Shown here: positions 8,945 through 17,215 of the stretch, piece after piece
Numbering within the stretch: the stretch's first letter is position 1
How the letters are laid out: every line of letters starts with the position of its first letter
Source: Pedobacter steynii
Lineage (GTDB): Bacteria; Bacteroidota; Bacteroidia; Sphingobacteriales; Sphingobacteriaceae
DNA: 64,000 nt
Assembly: GCF_900103665.1 (NCBI RefSeq)
Contig: NZ_FNGY01000001.1
Location: 620,001 to 684,000 of the forward strand
Direction: 5' to 3'
The notes under the pieces: generated by a model
Databases searched by the model: none
What the model saw: the letters and a program-made list of their open reading frames with translations, nothing else
What the model was told of the DNA's origin: nothing
Made by a program: the position numbers and the translations under genes

Positions 8945-11900
8945 ATGAAAATAAGTGCTTTTAACCCTGGTCTGTCCACTTTTTGGATAGGCCCTAAATT
9001 GCTATTGAAAATGAAACTGACCACTTTCATCCTCATGATAGCCCTGGTACAGGCAAGCGCCTCCGTCATTGCACAGAGAGTTACGCTGAAAGAAAATAAT
9101 CAATCCCTCTCGGCAGTACTGAAAGAAATAAAAAGACAAACAGGCTACGTGTTTCTGAGTAACGACTTTGATCCCGCAAAAGAAACCCTTTCGGTAAAGG
9201 TGAATAATGTCTCTCTGGAAGAAGCATTGGATGCTTGTTTTAAGCGGTTGGCAATTAGTTATGCTTTAGTAGATAAAACGATTTTTCTCACTAAAAAGTC
9301 TGATTTTTCAGAGAAGCTCCAGCAAATTGTACTGAGAGGGATCGTCGTAGATGAAACCGGAAAAAGAATACCTGGTGTTGGTATAAAAGTTAAAGGCAGT
9401 CTGGTTTCGACTTCAACAGACGTTAATGGTAGCTTTAACATTACAGTTCCCGGACCAGGGGCAATATTGGTCGTTACCTATATCGGATATGAAACTCAGG
9501 AAGTGCCGGTAACCGGAGATAAAAATTTGAGTATTACACTTAAACCAAGTGACAATGCCCTGGAAGAAGTGGCTGTTGTGGGTTTTGGAACACAAAGAAA
9601 AGTTTCATTGATCGGTGCTCAGTCTACAATCAATGCTAAAGAACTTAAACAACCAGTAGCGAGTGTAACGCAATCGCTGGCCGGCCGTATTGCAGGCGTG
9701 GTTGGTGTACAACGAAGTGGCGAGCCAGGAAGAAGTACTGCTGACATCTGGATTCGTGGTATCTCCACTTTCGGTGGCAATAAAAGCGATCCTTTAGTTT
9801 TAGTAGATGGGGTAGAGCGTTCAATCGACAATATTGATCCTGAAGATATCGAGTCCTTCACGATATTAAAGGATGCATCCGGGACGGCTGTATATGGTGT
9901 GCGAGGGGCCAATGGTGTGGTTTTAGTGCAAACAAAAACGGGTAAAGTGGGTAAGAATTCTATTTTATTTGACTACAACGAAGGCATCAGTACATTTACT
10001 AAAAGACCAGAAATGGCTGAAGGACTGAGCTATATGAATATGGCTAATGAAGCGAGTGTTGGCCGGGGTGGAATTGTGCAGTATACGCAGGATTATATCG
10101 ATAAAACGGCTTCAAAGGCTGATCCCTTACTTTATCCAAATGTCAATTGGATGGACGAGATCCTGAACAAATCCAGTAATAACAGACGTGCCAATCTAAA
10201 CGCAAGTGGAGGTGTAGACAAGGCGCAATATTACGTGTCTTTAGCTTATTACAATGAGACAGGTTTTTTAAAGACCAACAGCCTGAAACAATACAATTCC
10301 TCATTGGATTATAAGAGATATAACTTTACCAGTAATTTAAATCTGAAATTAACCAGGACCACAAAACTCGATCTTGGTTTGCAAGGCTATGCTTCGACCG
10401 GAAACTATCCAGGCGAAAATACCCAGGATATTTTTGGAACAGCTATGGACATTACTCCTGTGATCTATCCGGTCATGTATCCTGGTGATTTTATTCCTGG
10501 AAAAGCTTCTAACGGCGGACAGAGAAATCCATATGCAGATTTAACCCGAAGAGGATACCGTACTGAATTTAAAAATCAGTTGTATACCAATATGAGGTTA
10601 ACTCAGGATTTGAGTATGCTAACCCAGGGATTAACAGCAACAGGTATGTTTTCTTTCGACTCCTATAACCAAAATTTCATTAAAAGGTCAAAAAGAGAGA
10701 GCACTTACTTTCCTGAGAATCTACCAGGAACAAATTCTCCGTATAAAGCGGATGGTAGCTTAAACTTAAGAGAAACGTTTACCAGCGGAGGTAACTATTT
10801 AAGCTTCAATCCGGATCGTAATGGAAACAGAAAAACCTATACAGAAGCGGCTTTAAACTATGACCGTGCATTTGGAAAACATAGAGTAGGTGCCTTGTTA
10901 TTGGGGTATGCCAGCGATGCGACGGAACCTTTTGCAGGAGATTTTACGGCTTCTATACCTAGGCGTATGTTGGGTTTAGCCGCCCGTGCGACCTATTCCT
11001 ATGATGATCGCTATTTTGCGGAATTCAATTTTGGATACAACGGCTCAGAGCTTTTTGCACCACAGAAACGTTATGGCGCCTTTCCTGCTTTTGGAATCGG
11101 TTGGATTCCTTCAAATGAGAAATTCTGGGAGCCAATTAAAAGTACCATATCCTTTCTTAAATTCAGATACTCTGATGGGGTGACGGGAATCGGACAAATT
11201 AACGGAAGAAGATTTGCCTATTTAACACTGGTTTCTGAAAATGACAATGGTTATCAATTCGGAAAGAATTTTACCACTTACAAAGGAATCAATGTCACCG
11301 ATTACGGAGTAGACATTACCTGGGCGGAATCAAGAAAACAAGATTTAGGAATGGAGATCCGTACCTTAAATGACAATCTGCATTTAATAGTAGATGTGTT
11401 TAAAGAACACCGTACGGGTATCTTCCTGCAAAGAGGATCTATTCCAGGGTTTATAGGTTTAACAAACTCTCCATGGGGAAATCTTGGTGTTGTAGATAAT
11501 AGAGGGATTGATGCTACATTAGAATACAATCTAAAAATAGGGCAGGTAGACCTGGGCCTTAGAGGGACCATTACTTATAACCAGGACAAATTGTTACAAG
11601 ATGACCGTCCGGTACAACCTTATCCATGGATGAACCGCATTGGTGATAATGTACTTTCCCGCTACGGTTACGTAGCTGAGAAGTTGTTTGACTCTAAGGA
11701 AGAAATAGACGCAAGCGCAGTACCCGGATCTAAGGCGAGCATCTTACCTGGGGATATTAAATACAAAGATCTTAACGGTGATGGTGTAATTAATGATTAT
11801 GATAAAACAAGAATAGGAAGGGGAGACATTCCTAACCTGGTTTATGGTTTTGGATTTAACCTGTCTTATAAAGGCTTTGCAATAAGCACTTTATTCCAGG

Positions 11901-12337
11901 CGCTGCAAAATGCTGATGTTATGCTAGGCGGCAATGGGATCATTCCATTTAATGGAGGAGAGAGCAATGTGTTCAGTAATATTACCGACCGATGGACTCC
12001 CGAGAATCCTAGTCAACAGGTATTTTACCCTCGTTTGGCTTATGGTGAAGCCCAAAATGTAAACAACTCATTGGAAAGTTCATGGTGGATAAAAGAAGTT
12101 AATTTTTTGAGATTAAAAAGTGCTCAGATTAGCTATAACCTCCCTAAAAGCTTCACCTCAAGATTTAAATTGGGTAACGTGGCAGTATATGCAATCGGTA
12201 CAAACCTGCTGACATTCAGCAAATTTAAACTATGGGATCCTGAGCTGAATACCAATCCAGTAGATAGAAGTAGGGCGAACGGAACAAAGTATCCGATGAC
12301 TGCAAATGTGTCCCTTGGATTAAATGTTAAATTTTAA
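8945..12337 (+). CDS. SusC/RagA-family TonB-dependent outer membrane transporter with STN domain
   Basis: The protein has 1130 residues. An N-terminal extension and signal peptide end near residue 44 (ASASVIAQ). The STN domain (~45-115, VTLKENNQSLSAVLKEIKRQ) talks to the FecR protein encoded upstream. The carboxypeptidase-regulatory-like beta domain (~128-205) begins VLRGIVVDETGKRIPGV. The plug follows (VDGVERSIDNIDPEDIESF; ASGTAVYGVRGANGVV), and then a 22-strand barrel ending in the aromatic C-terminus LGLNVKF. It imports glycans across the outer membrane as a complex with the SusD encoded 20 bases downstream. The adjacent GH76-like lipoprotein suggests alpha-1,6-mannan-derived oligosaccharides. 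An ATG at 9011 would remove the extension, but long N-termini are common in SusC-type receptors of this kind. Confidence 0.93.
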   Translation: MKISAFNPGLSTFWIGPKLLLKMKLTTFILMIALVQASASVIAQRVTLKENNQSLSAVLKEIKRQTGYVFLSNDFDPAKETLSVKVNNVSLEEALDACFKRLAISYALVDKTIFLTKKSDFSEKLQQIVLRGIVVDETGKRIPGVGIKVKGSLVSTSTDVNGSFNITVPGPGAILVVTYIGYETQEVPVTGDKNLSITLKPSDNALEEVAVVGFGTQRKVSLIGAQSTINAKELKQPVASVTQSLAGRIAGVVGVQRSGEPGRSTADIWIRGISTFGGNKSDPLVLVDGVERSIDNIDPEDIESFTILKDASGTAVYGVRGANGVVLVQTKTGKVGKNSILFDYNEGISTFTKRPEMAEGLSYMNMANEASVGRGGIVQYTQDYIDKTASKADPLLYPNVNWMDEILNKSSNNRRANLNASGGVDKAQYYVSLAYYNETGFLKTNSLKQYNSSLDYKRYNFTSNLNLKLTRTTKLDLGLQGYASTGNYPGENTQDIFGTAMDITPVIYPVMYPGDFIPGKASNGGQRNPYADLTRRGYRTEFKNQLYTNMRLTQDLSMLTQGLTATGMFSFDSYNQNFIKRSKRESTYFPENLPGTNSPYKADGSLNLRETFTSGGNYLSFNPDRNGNRKTYTEAALNYDRAFGKHRVGALLLGYASDATEPFAGDFTASIPRRMLGLAARATYSYDDRYFAEFNFGYNGSELFAPQKRYGAFPAFGIGWIPSNEKFWEPIKSTISFLKFRYSDGVTGIGQINGRRFAYLTLVSENDNGYQFGKNFTTYKGINVTDYGVDITWAESRKQDLGMEIRTLNDNLHLIVDVFKEHRTGIFLQRGSIPGFIGLTNSPWGNLGVVDNRGIDATLEYNLKIGQVDLGLRGTITYNQDKLLQDDRPVQPYPWMNRIGDNVLSRYGYVAEKLFDSKEEIDASAVPGSKASILPGDIKYKDLNGDGVINDYDKTRIGRGDIPNLVYGFGFNLSYKGFAISTLFQALQNADVMLGGNGIIPFNGGESNVFSNITDRWTPENPSQQVFYPRLAYGEAQNVNNSLESSWWIKEVNFLRLKSAQISYNLPKSFTSRFKLGNVAVYAIGTNLLTFSKFKLWDPELNTNPVDRSRANGTKYPMTANVSLGLNVKF

Positions 12338-12357
12338 CTCGTTTGATAAATAGAATT

Positions 12358-14166
12358 ATGAAAAAGTTTATCTATATCTCATTAATATCATGTTTAACGC
12401 TTGCGTCATCATGCAAAAAATATCTGGATCAGGTTCCTAATGACAGACTAACGCTGGAAGAAACTTTTGCCAATAGGGCAAGCGCGGAAAAATTTCTGGC
12501 TAATGTTTACAATAACATTCCTGATGAATTTGGACAAAGAAATCCCGGTGGTAACAAGAATGCCGGCCTTTGGACAGGGGGCTCGGATGAAGCCGATTTT
12601 GTATGGGGTTTTGTGCAATCCAACTCTATGAACATTGGTAGTTGGGATGCCAATACCGGTTTTGTTGGAGATTTCTGGAATAACTATTATCGTGGAATCC
12701 GTTCTGCGAGTTTTTTTATGGCTAATGTCGATAAGGTTTCCAATGACATGAGCCCTGAATTGAAAGTACAATACAAAGCAGAGGCCAGAGCGCTGAGGGC
12801 TATGTATTACTTTTATATTATGCGTCTTTTTGGGCCTGTTATCTTGCTTGGAGAAACAGTAACTCCTCCCGATGCTCCCGCGGAAGAAATCCAGCTGCCA
12901 AGAAATTCCTTTGATGAATGCGTTACCTACGTAACGACTGAATTGGACAAAGCAGCTGCAGATTTGCCTTTAGTTGCCGTTAATGATGACAGCTATGGGC
13001 GCATTACAAAAGGTATTGCTCTTGCCTTTAAAGCGCAAACTTTACTATTGGCCGCAAGTCCATTGTATAACGGTAACAGTGATCTGTCGAATTTAAAAAA
13101 TACAGATGGTAAACAACTAGTTAGCCAATCTGTTGATGTAAATAAGTGGAAAAAAGCGGCCGATGTTTACAAAGCTTTCATCACTCAGTTTGTACCGGGA
13201 ACCTATAGTTTGTTTCGAAAAAATGATGCTGCTGGTAATTATGATCCATACTTGTCGTGTCGCGATCTATTCTTAAATGACTGGAATTCTGAAGTTATTT
13301 TTGCTCGTGTACAAAGTTCAATAGGGTCGAGACAATATGAGTTAACACCCTACCATAACGGTAAAAACTCTGATTCGAGGGGTTCTGGTGGACTTGGGGC
13401 CACTCAAAATCAGGTGGATGCTTTCTTTACAGCAAATGGGAGAAGTATCGATGATTCACAATCCGGATATGTCAATTCGGGGTTTGCAACTGTAGCCACT
13501 AAGTATACTAAAGTAGGAATCTACAACCAGTGGGTAAACAGAGAACCACGTTTTTACGTGAACATTACTTACAATGGTAGTACTTGGTTAAATACGGCAA
13601 ATGGGGATATTACAACGGAGCTTTACAATAACGGAAATTCAGGAAAAGCAACAGGTGGGGGCGATTACACAACTACTGGTTATATTGTTCGCAAGGCTAT
13701 GGGGCTTGGCAAATGGGCGATAGATAATCGGACAAATATTTTGTATAGACTCGCCAATGTCTATTTAGACTATGCAGAAGCTTTAAATGAAGCCGAACCA
13801 GGTAATACGGATATCCTGAAATACTTAAACCTGATTAGGGAACGTGCGGGCATTCCTCAATATGATGGAACTGGAAATCTGCCAGTTCCTGCAGGTCAGG
13901 CTGAGATGCGTGAAGCTATTAGGAAAGAACGTAGAGTTGAGCTTGCATTTGAAAATGTAAGGTATTTTGACACCAGACGTTGGAAAATTGCGGAAGTAAC
14001 GGATAATGGACCCATCTATGGTTTAAATATTACTTCTAATCTTCCTGGGTTCTTAAATGTGGTGCCATTTGAAAACCGGGTGTTTACCAAGAAACATTAT
14101 TTATGGCCAATACCTTCCAAAGATGTCAATGTCGATAAACTATTAATACAGAATCCTGGTTGGTAA
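12358..14166 (+). CDS. SusD/RagB-family nutrient-binding outer membrane lipoprotein
   Basis: The protein has 602 residues from ATG 12358; an in-frame TTG at 12343 is less likely. The lipoprotein signal has the lipobox LASSC, followed by KKYLDQVP, the classic start of SusD. The helical TPR-like scaffold (RALRAMYYFYIMRLFGPV, YLDYAEALNEAEPG) and the C-terminal signature (IRKERRVELAFENVRYFDTRRW) are complete. It forms the surface lid of the SusC transporter and captures glycan. The C-terminal LWPIP...NPGW ending is also family-typical. It is co-transcribed with susC. Confidence 0.93.
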   Translation: MKKFIYISLISCLTLASSCKKYLDQVPNDRLTLEETFANRASAEKFLANVYNNIPDEFGQRNPGGNKNAGLWTGGSDEADFVWGFVQSNSMNIGSWDANTGFVGDFWNNYYRGIRSASFFMANVDKVSNDMSPELKVQYKAEARALRAMYYFYIMRLFGPVILLGETVTPPDAPAEEIQLPRNSFDECVTYVTTELDKAAADLPLVAVNDDSYGRITKGIALAFKAQTLLLAASPLYNGNSDLSNLKNTDGKQLVSQSVDVNKWKKAADVYKAFITQFVPGTYSLFRKNDAAGNYDPYLSCRDLFLNDWNSEVIFARVQSSIGSRQYELTPYHNGKNSDSRGSGGLGATQNQVDAFFTANGRSIDDSQSGYVNSGFATVATKYTKVGIYNQWVNREPRFYVNITYNGSTWLNTANGDITTELYNNGNSGKATGGGDYTTTGYIVRKAMGLGKWAIDNRTNILYRLANVYLDYAEALNEAEPGNTDILKYLNLIRERAGIPQYDGTGNLPVPAGQAEMREAIRKERRVELAFENVRYFDTRRWKIAEVTDNGPIYGLNITSNLPGFLNVVPFENRVFTKKHYLWPIPSKDVNVDKLLIQNPGW

Positions 14167-14191
14167 GTTCTTTTTACGTTAATTTTTAATT

Positions 14192-14222
14192 ATTCAGGCA
14201 GTACTTGTGCTGCCTGAATTTT
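14192..14222 (+). terminator. Stem-loop between susD and the GH76 gene
   Basis: A perfect 10-base stem (ATTCAGGCAG / CTGCCTGAAT) with an 8-base loop is followed by a short T-run. It may reduce, rather than abolish, read-through into the GH76 gene, giving more SusCD than enzyme. Confidence 0.55.
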
Positions 14223-14243
14223 CACTCCTTTAAACTCTGATTT

Positions 14244-15365
14244 ATGAATATTTTAAAAACTTTAGGTTTAGTACTGCTGCTTTCTAACTGTGGAAAAAAA
14301 AGTGATGGCGCAGCAACTCCGTCTCCTTCACTCACAAAGCCAAAAACATTTAGTCTGATTGACGCAAACAATGCATTTGACTCATTTAATACTGCATTTT
14401 ACGATACTAATAGGAAATTGTACTACAGTAAAAGCGATAGAAAAGATATTGCTGAGGGTTGGACACAGGCTGTATTCTGGGATAGCGCCATGGCTGCTTA
14501 TAAAAGAAGTAAAAGCGAGGCCCATCTAAAATTGGTTAATGAAATTTATCAGGGAGGTGCCCTGGCCTATTCTAATTTTGACTGGAAGAAAGTTAAAGAA
14601 ATCAATGGTTTTATTTATGATGACATGATGTGGTGGATTATTTCTTTATCCCGTGCTTACGAATTGACAAACGATCAAAAATATTTGGATGTAGCAACAG
14701 CGGGTTTCAAATACGTATGGGATAATTCATACGATCCCATAGATGGAGGTATGCGTTGGAGTTGGAAAGTAGATGGAAAGAATGCTTGTATTAATTATCC
14801 TACTGTTATCGCTGCAATGACCCTATATAACATTACTAAAAAACAAGACTATATGGATAAGGCTAAGAATATCTACACCTGGTCCCGAACAAATCTGTTT
14901 CAGACTTCAACAGGAAGGGTTGCAGATCATAAAGTTGGTAATAACCCGCCGGGATTTGAAGATTACACTTATAATCAGGGAACTTTTATTGGAGCAGCAG
15001 TTATGTTGTTTAAGGCTACAAATGATCAGGACTTTTTAACGGACGCTAAGTTAGCCGCAGATTATACAAAAAATAAAATGTCTGATGGTAAGGGTGTTTT
15101 ACCCGCAGAGGGCGAATGGAATGAACAAGGAGTGTTAAAAGCAGTTTTTGCGCAGTACATGCAAATGTTGATCGTCGATGCGGGACAGAGCCAATATAGT
15201 GAATGGATGCACTACAATATTAATCTAGCTTGGGTAAACCGCGACCAAAAAAGAACACTCATGTTCAGAGATTACAAAGTTGCATGTCCAACTGGTGTTA
15301 TACAGTCCTTCGAAGCGAGTAGTGGTGTCGCTTTTATGCAATTGTTTGACCCGATAGCTAATTAA
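14244..15365 (+). CDS. Glycoside hydrolase family 76-like (endo-alpha-1,6-mannanase-like) lipoprotein
   Basis: The protein has 373 residues. The lipoprotein signal ends in LLSNC (Cys16). The rest is an (alpha/alpha)6-barrel of the GH76 type. The paired aspartates Asp126-Asp127 in GFIYDDMMWW correspond to the catalytic DD of bacterial Aman6 enzymes, and YNQGTFIGAAV is another GH76 signature. The family cuts alpha-1,6-mannan backbones, for example of fungal cell walls. The signal and its place after susCD fit a surface or periplasmic enzyme that produces oligosaccharides for the SusCD pair. The exact substrate is not proven. Confidence 0.82.
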   Translation: MNILKTLGLVLLLSNCGKKSDGAATPSPSLTKPKTFSLIDANNAFDSFNTAFYDTNRKLYYSKSDRKDIAEGWTQAVFWDSAMAAYKRSKSEAHLKLVNEIYQGGALAYSNFDWKKVKEINGFIYDDMMWWIISLSRAYELTNDQKYLDVATAGFKYVWDNSYDPIDGGMRWSWKVDGKNACINYPTVIAAMTLYNITKKQDYMDKAKNIYTWSRTNLFQTSTGRVADHKVGNNPPGFEDYTYNQGTFIGAAVMLFKATNDQDFLTDAKLAADYTKNKMSDGKGVLPAEGEWNEQGVLKAVFAQYMQMLIVDAGQSQYSEWMHYNINLAWVNRDQKRTLMFRDYKVACPTGVIQSFEASSGVAFMQLFDPIAN

Positions 15366-15406
15366 TCAAAATGCCTTTTTAGGAACGTTTATTGGACTTA
15401 CTCATT

Positions 15407-15441
15407 AATATTCCCGCTTTTTTTGTCGGGAATATTTTTTT
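15407..15441 (+). terminator. Rho-independent terminator of the GH76 gene
   Basis: A perfect 10-base stem (AATATTCCCG / CGGGAATATT) with a T-rich loop is followed by a T-run, 41 bases after the GH76 stop codon. It ends the sigma-SusCD-GH76 locus. Confidence 0.8.
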
Positions 15442-15464
15442 GTATTTGCTTAGTCTGCTTCTAT

Positions 15465-15509
15465 ACCAATAAAATACCGCTCGAAAAGGACTACCGGTAT
15501 TTTATTGGT
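15465..15509. repeat. 15-base perfect inverted repeat at the broken end of a LacI remnant
   Basis: ACCAATAAAATACCG at 15465-15479 is the exact reverse complement of 15495-15509. The right arm lies inside the last recognisable codons of the decayed LacI gene, so the truncation falls next to this palindrome. It may be a terminator for the minus strand or the scar of a deletion. Confidence 0.6.
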
Positions 15510-15810
15510 GACGAGTAGATGAACTTACATCCTCTTTTATAACCGGCCTCTTCAATAATCTTGGCTACTGCGGAAAGCAAATATCATAGAATATGTTTTA
15601 CGATTAATCCGATGATATTTGCTTTCCCTATTCTCATACCTCGCACAAACTAATTTTGCTTATAGCCGGTATCCTCAATAGTTTCAAGAATCTTCTCTTT
15701 AAGTTCAGTACTGATCCGTTTTTCATGGGCTCTGCCATTAGGAACAAAGGAAAACATTTTGATTAGTTATTACATCGCTATGTGACATCCTTAATAGAGA
15801 GTTTAGCCAT
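15491..15810 (-). pseudogene. Decayed LacI-family transcriptional regulator (N-terminal third)
   Basis: Reading the minus strand from ATG 15810 gives MAKLSIKDVT, then a stop and a frameshift, then FSFVPNGRAHEKRIS, KEKILETIEDTGYKQN, a stop, FVRGMRIGKANIIGLIV, a stop, and LLSAVAKIIEEAGYKRG and FIYSS. In that order these are the start, the recognition and hinge region of a LacI helix-turn-helix, and the first strand and helix of the sugar-binding core (compare IGLIV..., AVAKIIEEA). At least four in-frame stops and one frameshift are present. About 105 of ~340 residues remain, and the rest is gone. It lies 8 bases downstream of a sugar permease on the same strand and probably once regulated it. 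I read these translations directly; the family assignment is from motif memory. Confidence 0.8.
15572..15627. repeat. 16-base perfect inverted repeat inside the LacI remnant
   Basis: GGAAAGCAAATATCAT at 15572-15587 is the exact reverse complement of 15612-15627, with a 24-base loop. It covers the place where the NPFF-type segment of LacI should be coded and where a stop appears, so it probably arose by a local inversion or duplication during decay. Confidence 0.6.
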
Positions 15811-15818
15811 TTGGTGTA

Positions 15819-17051
15819 CTAGTGTTTTACTTTATAAAATTTGTAAGCGAACAAGAAGATTACGATATAGCAGATAATCGGAGTATAATAAGCAGTCGCA
15901 ATACCAGATTTGTCGGCTACCGCACCCATGATAAATGGAAAAAATGCGCCGCCCACTACACCCATAGATAAAAATGAGGCTGCCTGCTGGGTACGTGCGC
16001 CAAGGTTCTTAAGACCCAAACTAAATATGGTAGGAAACATAATGCTGAAAAAGAAATTGATCATCAGTAAAGCGATGAACGATACCAGGCCAAAACTTTG
16101 CGCTACAATGATACACATAACGATATTGCCTAAGGCGAAGATCGCCAGTAATTTGTTGGGTGCAATTACCCGCATCAAAAATGTTCCGATAAAGCGTCCT
16201 GCGAGCATCATTCCCATAAATAAAACCATATAGTTTCCTGCCTTAGCATCGCTAAAGCCCATTTTTTCGTGAGCGTAATTGATGAAAAACGCCCATGTAC
16301 CAGCCTGGGCTGCTACATTAAAGAATTGTGCCGCGACAGCCCATACAAAATGTTTATGGTCGAATAGCTTTTTCTCCGGAGCAACATCGATGTTCATCGC
16401 AGCTTCATCTACTTCAGCAACCGCATGAGGGTCTGTGGTAGGCGGAACTTTGACAAAAGAAAAGGATACAGCCACTAGTAAAATAACTATGCCAATTACT
16501 GCATACAGGATCTTGACTGATGTTAAGTCTGTGCTGCCCTCCACGTTATTGCGCAATAAAAAATAACTGCCAATTGCAGGGCCGAGCATAGCACCAACCG
16601 CATTGAAAGATTGGGCGAAATTGATGCGCTGATCGCTGGTACGCTGATCACCTAATGAGGCTACGAATGGGTGTGCAACGGTCTCCAGTGTAGATAAACC
16701 ACAGCCCACAATGAATAGGGCGATGCCAAAAAAGGCGAAGGAAGAAATATTGGCTGCCGGTACAAAAAGAAAGGCTCCTGCCGCAAATATGGACAAGCCC
16801 AAAAGCACGCCCTTTTTATAGCCAAAGCGTTTCATAAACAATCCCGCAGGGATGCCCATGACGGCATAAGCACCAAAAACAGCAAACTGTACAAATGCTG
16901 ATTGCGATTTGGACAGGCTCATGGTGTGTTGAAAATGTTTGTTCAGTACATCAGCCATGGTGATGGCGATGCCCCAGAACATAAAAAGGGAAGTGACAAA
17001 TACGAGGGTGACAAGGAATTTTCTGTCGGTGAAGGTTGCTTTTTTCTGCAT
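15819..17051 (-). CDS. FHS/FucP-type sugar:proton symporter (MFS)
   Basis: The protein has 410 residues with about 12 membrane segments. The start (FLVTLVFVTSLFMFWGIAIT, MADVLNKHF) and the motif GCGLSTLETVAHPFVASLG, followed by NFAQSFNAVGAMLGP, are hallmarks of the fucose/glucose/galactose permease family in Bacteroidota. It sits in the inner membrane and imports a monosaccharide. The central loop (residues ~205-230) is charged and cytosolic, as is usual. A good Bacteroidota promoter lies 54-84 bases upstream. The LacI remnant directly downstream suggests it was once locus-regulated. It may take up the mannose released by the neighbouring SusCD-GH76 locus, although this is inference. Confidence 0.88.
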   Translation of the reverse strand: MQKKATFTDRKFLVTLVFVTSLFMFWGIAITMADVLNKHFQHTMSLSKSQSAFVQFAVFGAYAVMGIPAGLFMKRFGYKKGVLLGLSIFAAGAFLFVPAANISSFAFFGIALFIVGCGLSTLETVAHPFVASLGDQRTSDQRINFAQSFNAVGAMLGPAIGSYFLLRNNVEGSTDLTSVKILYAVIGIVILLVAVSFSFVKVPPTTDPHAVAEVDEAAMNIDVAPEKKLFDHKHFVWAVAAQFFNVAAQAGTWAFFINYAHEKMGFSDAKAGNYMVLFMGMMLAGRFIGTFLMRVIAPNKLLAIFALGNIVMCIIVAQSFGLVSFIALLMINFFFSIMFPTIFSLGLKNLGARTQQAASFLSMGVVGGAFFPFIMGAVADKSGIATAYYTPIICYIVIFLFAYKFYKVKH

Positions 17052-17104
17052 GGCTCAATGTTTAATTTGGTTGGTTCAGAGATTATTAACTATAAAAGTA
17101 TATT

Positions 17105-17135
17105 CAAACATAGTTATACTAAAATGATTTAGCAA
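17105..17135 (-). promoter_or_regulatory. Promoter of the sugar permease
   Basis: On the minus strand, TTG (17135-17133), 20 bases, then TATGTTTG (17112-17105) fits the Bacteroidota sigma-A consensus. TAACTAT...ATAGTTA arms flank the -7 box, forming a possible operator for a LacI-type repressor. Confidence 0.6.
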
Positions 17136-17215
17136 CATTAGTAATTTTTAATCATAGCAATTTATGAGTGCATTTTTTATTCAGCGTACTAGTGTATTTT
17201 TGCTGTACTCTGTTA

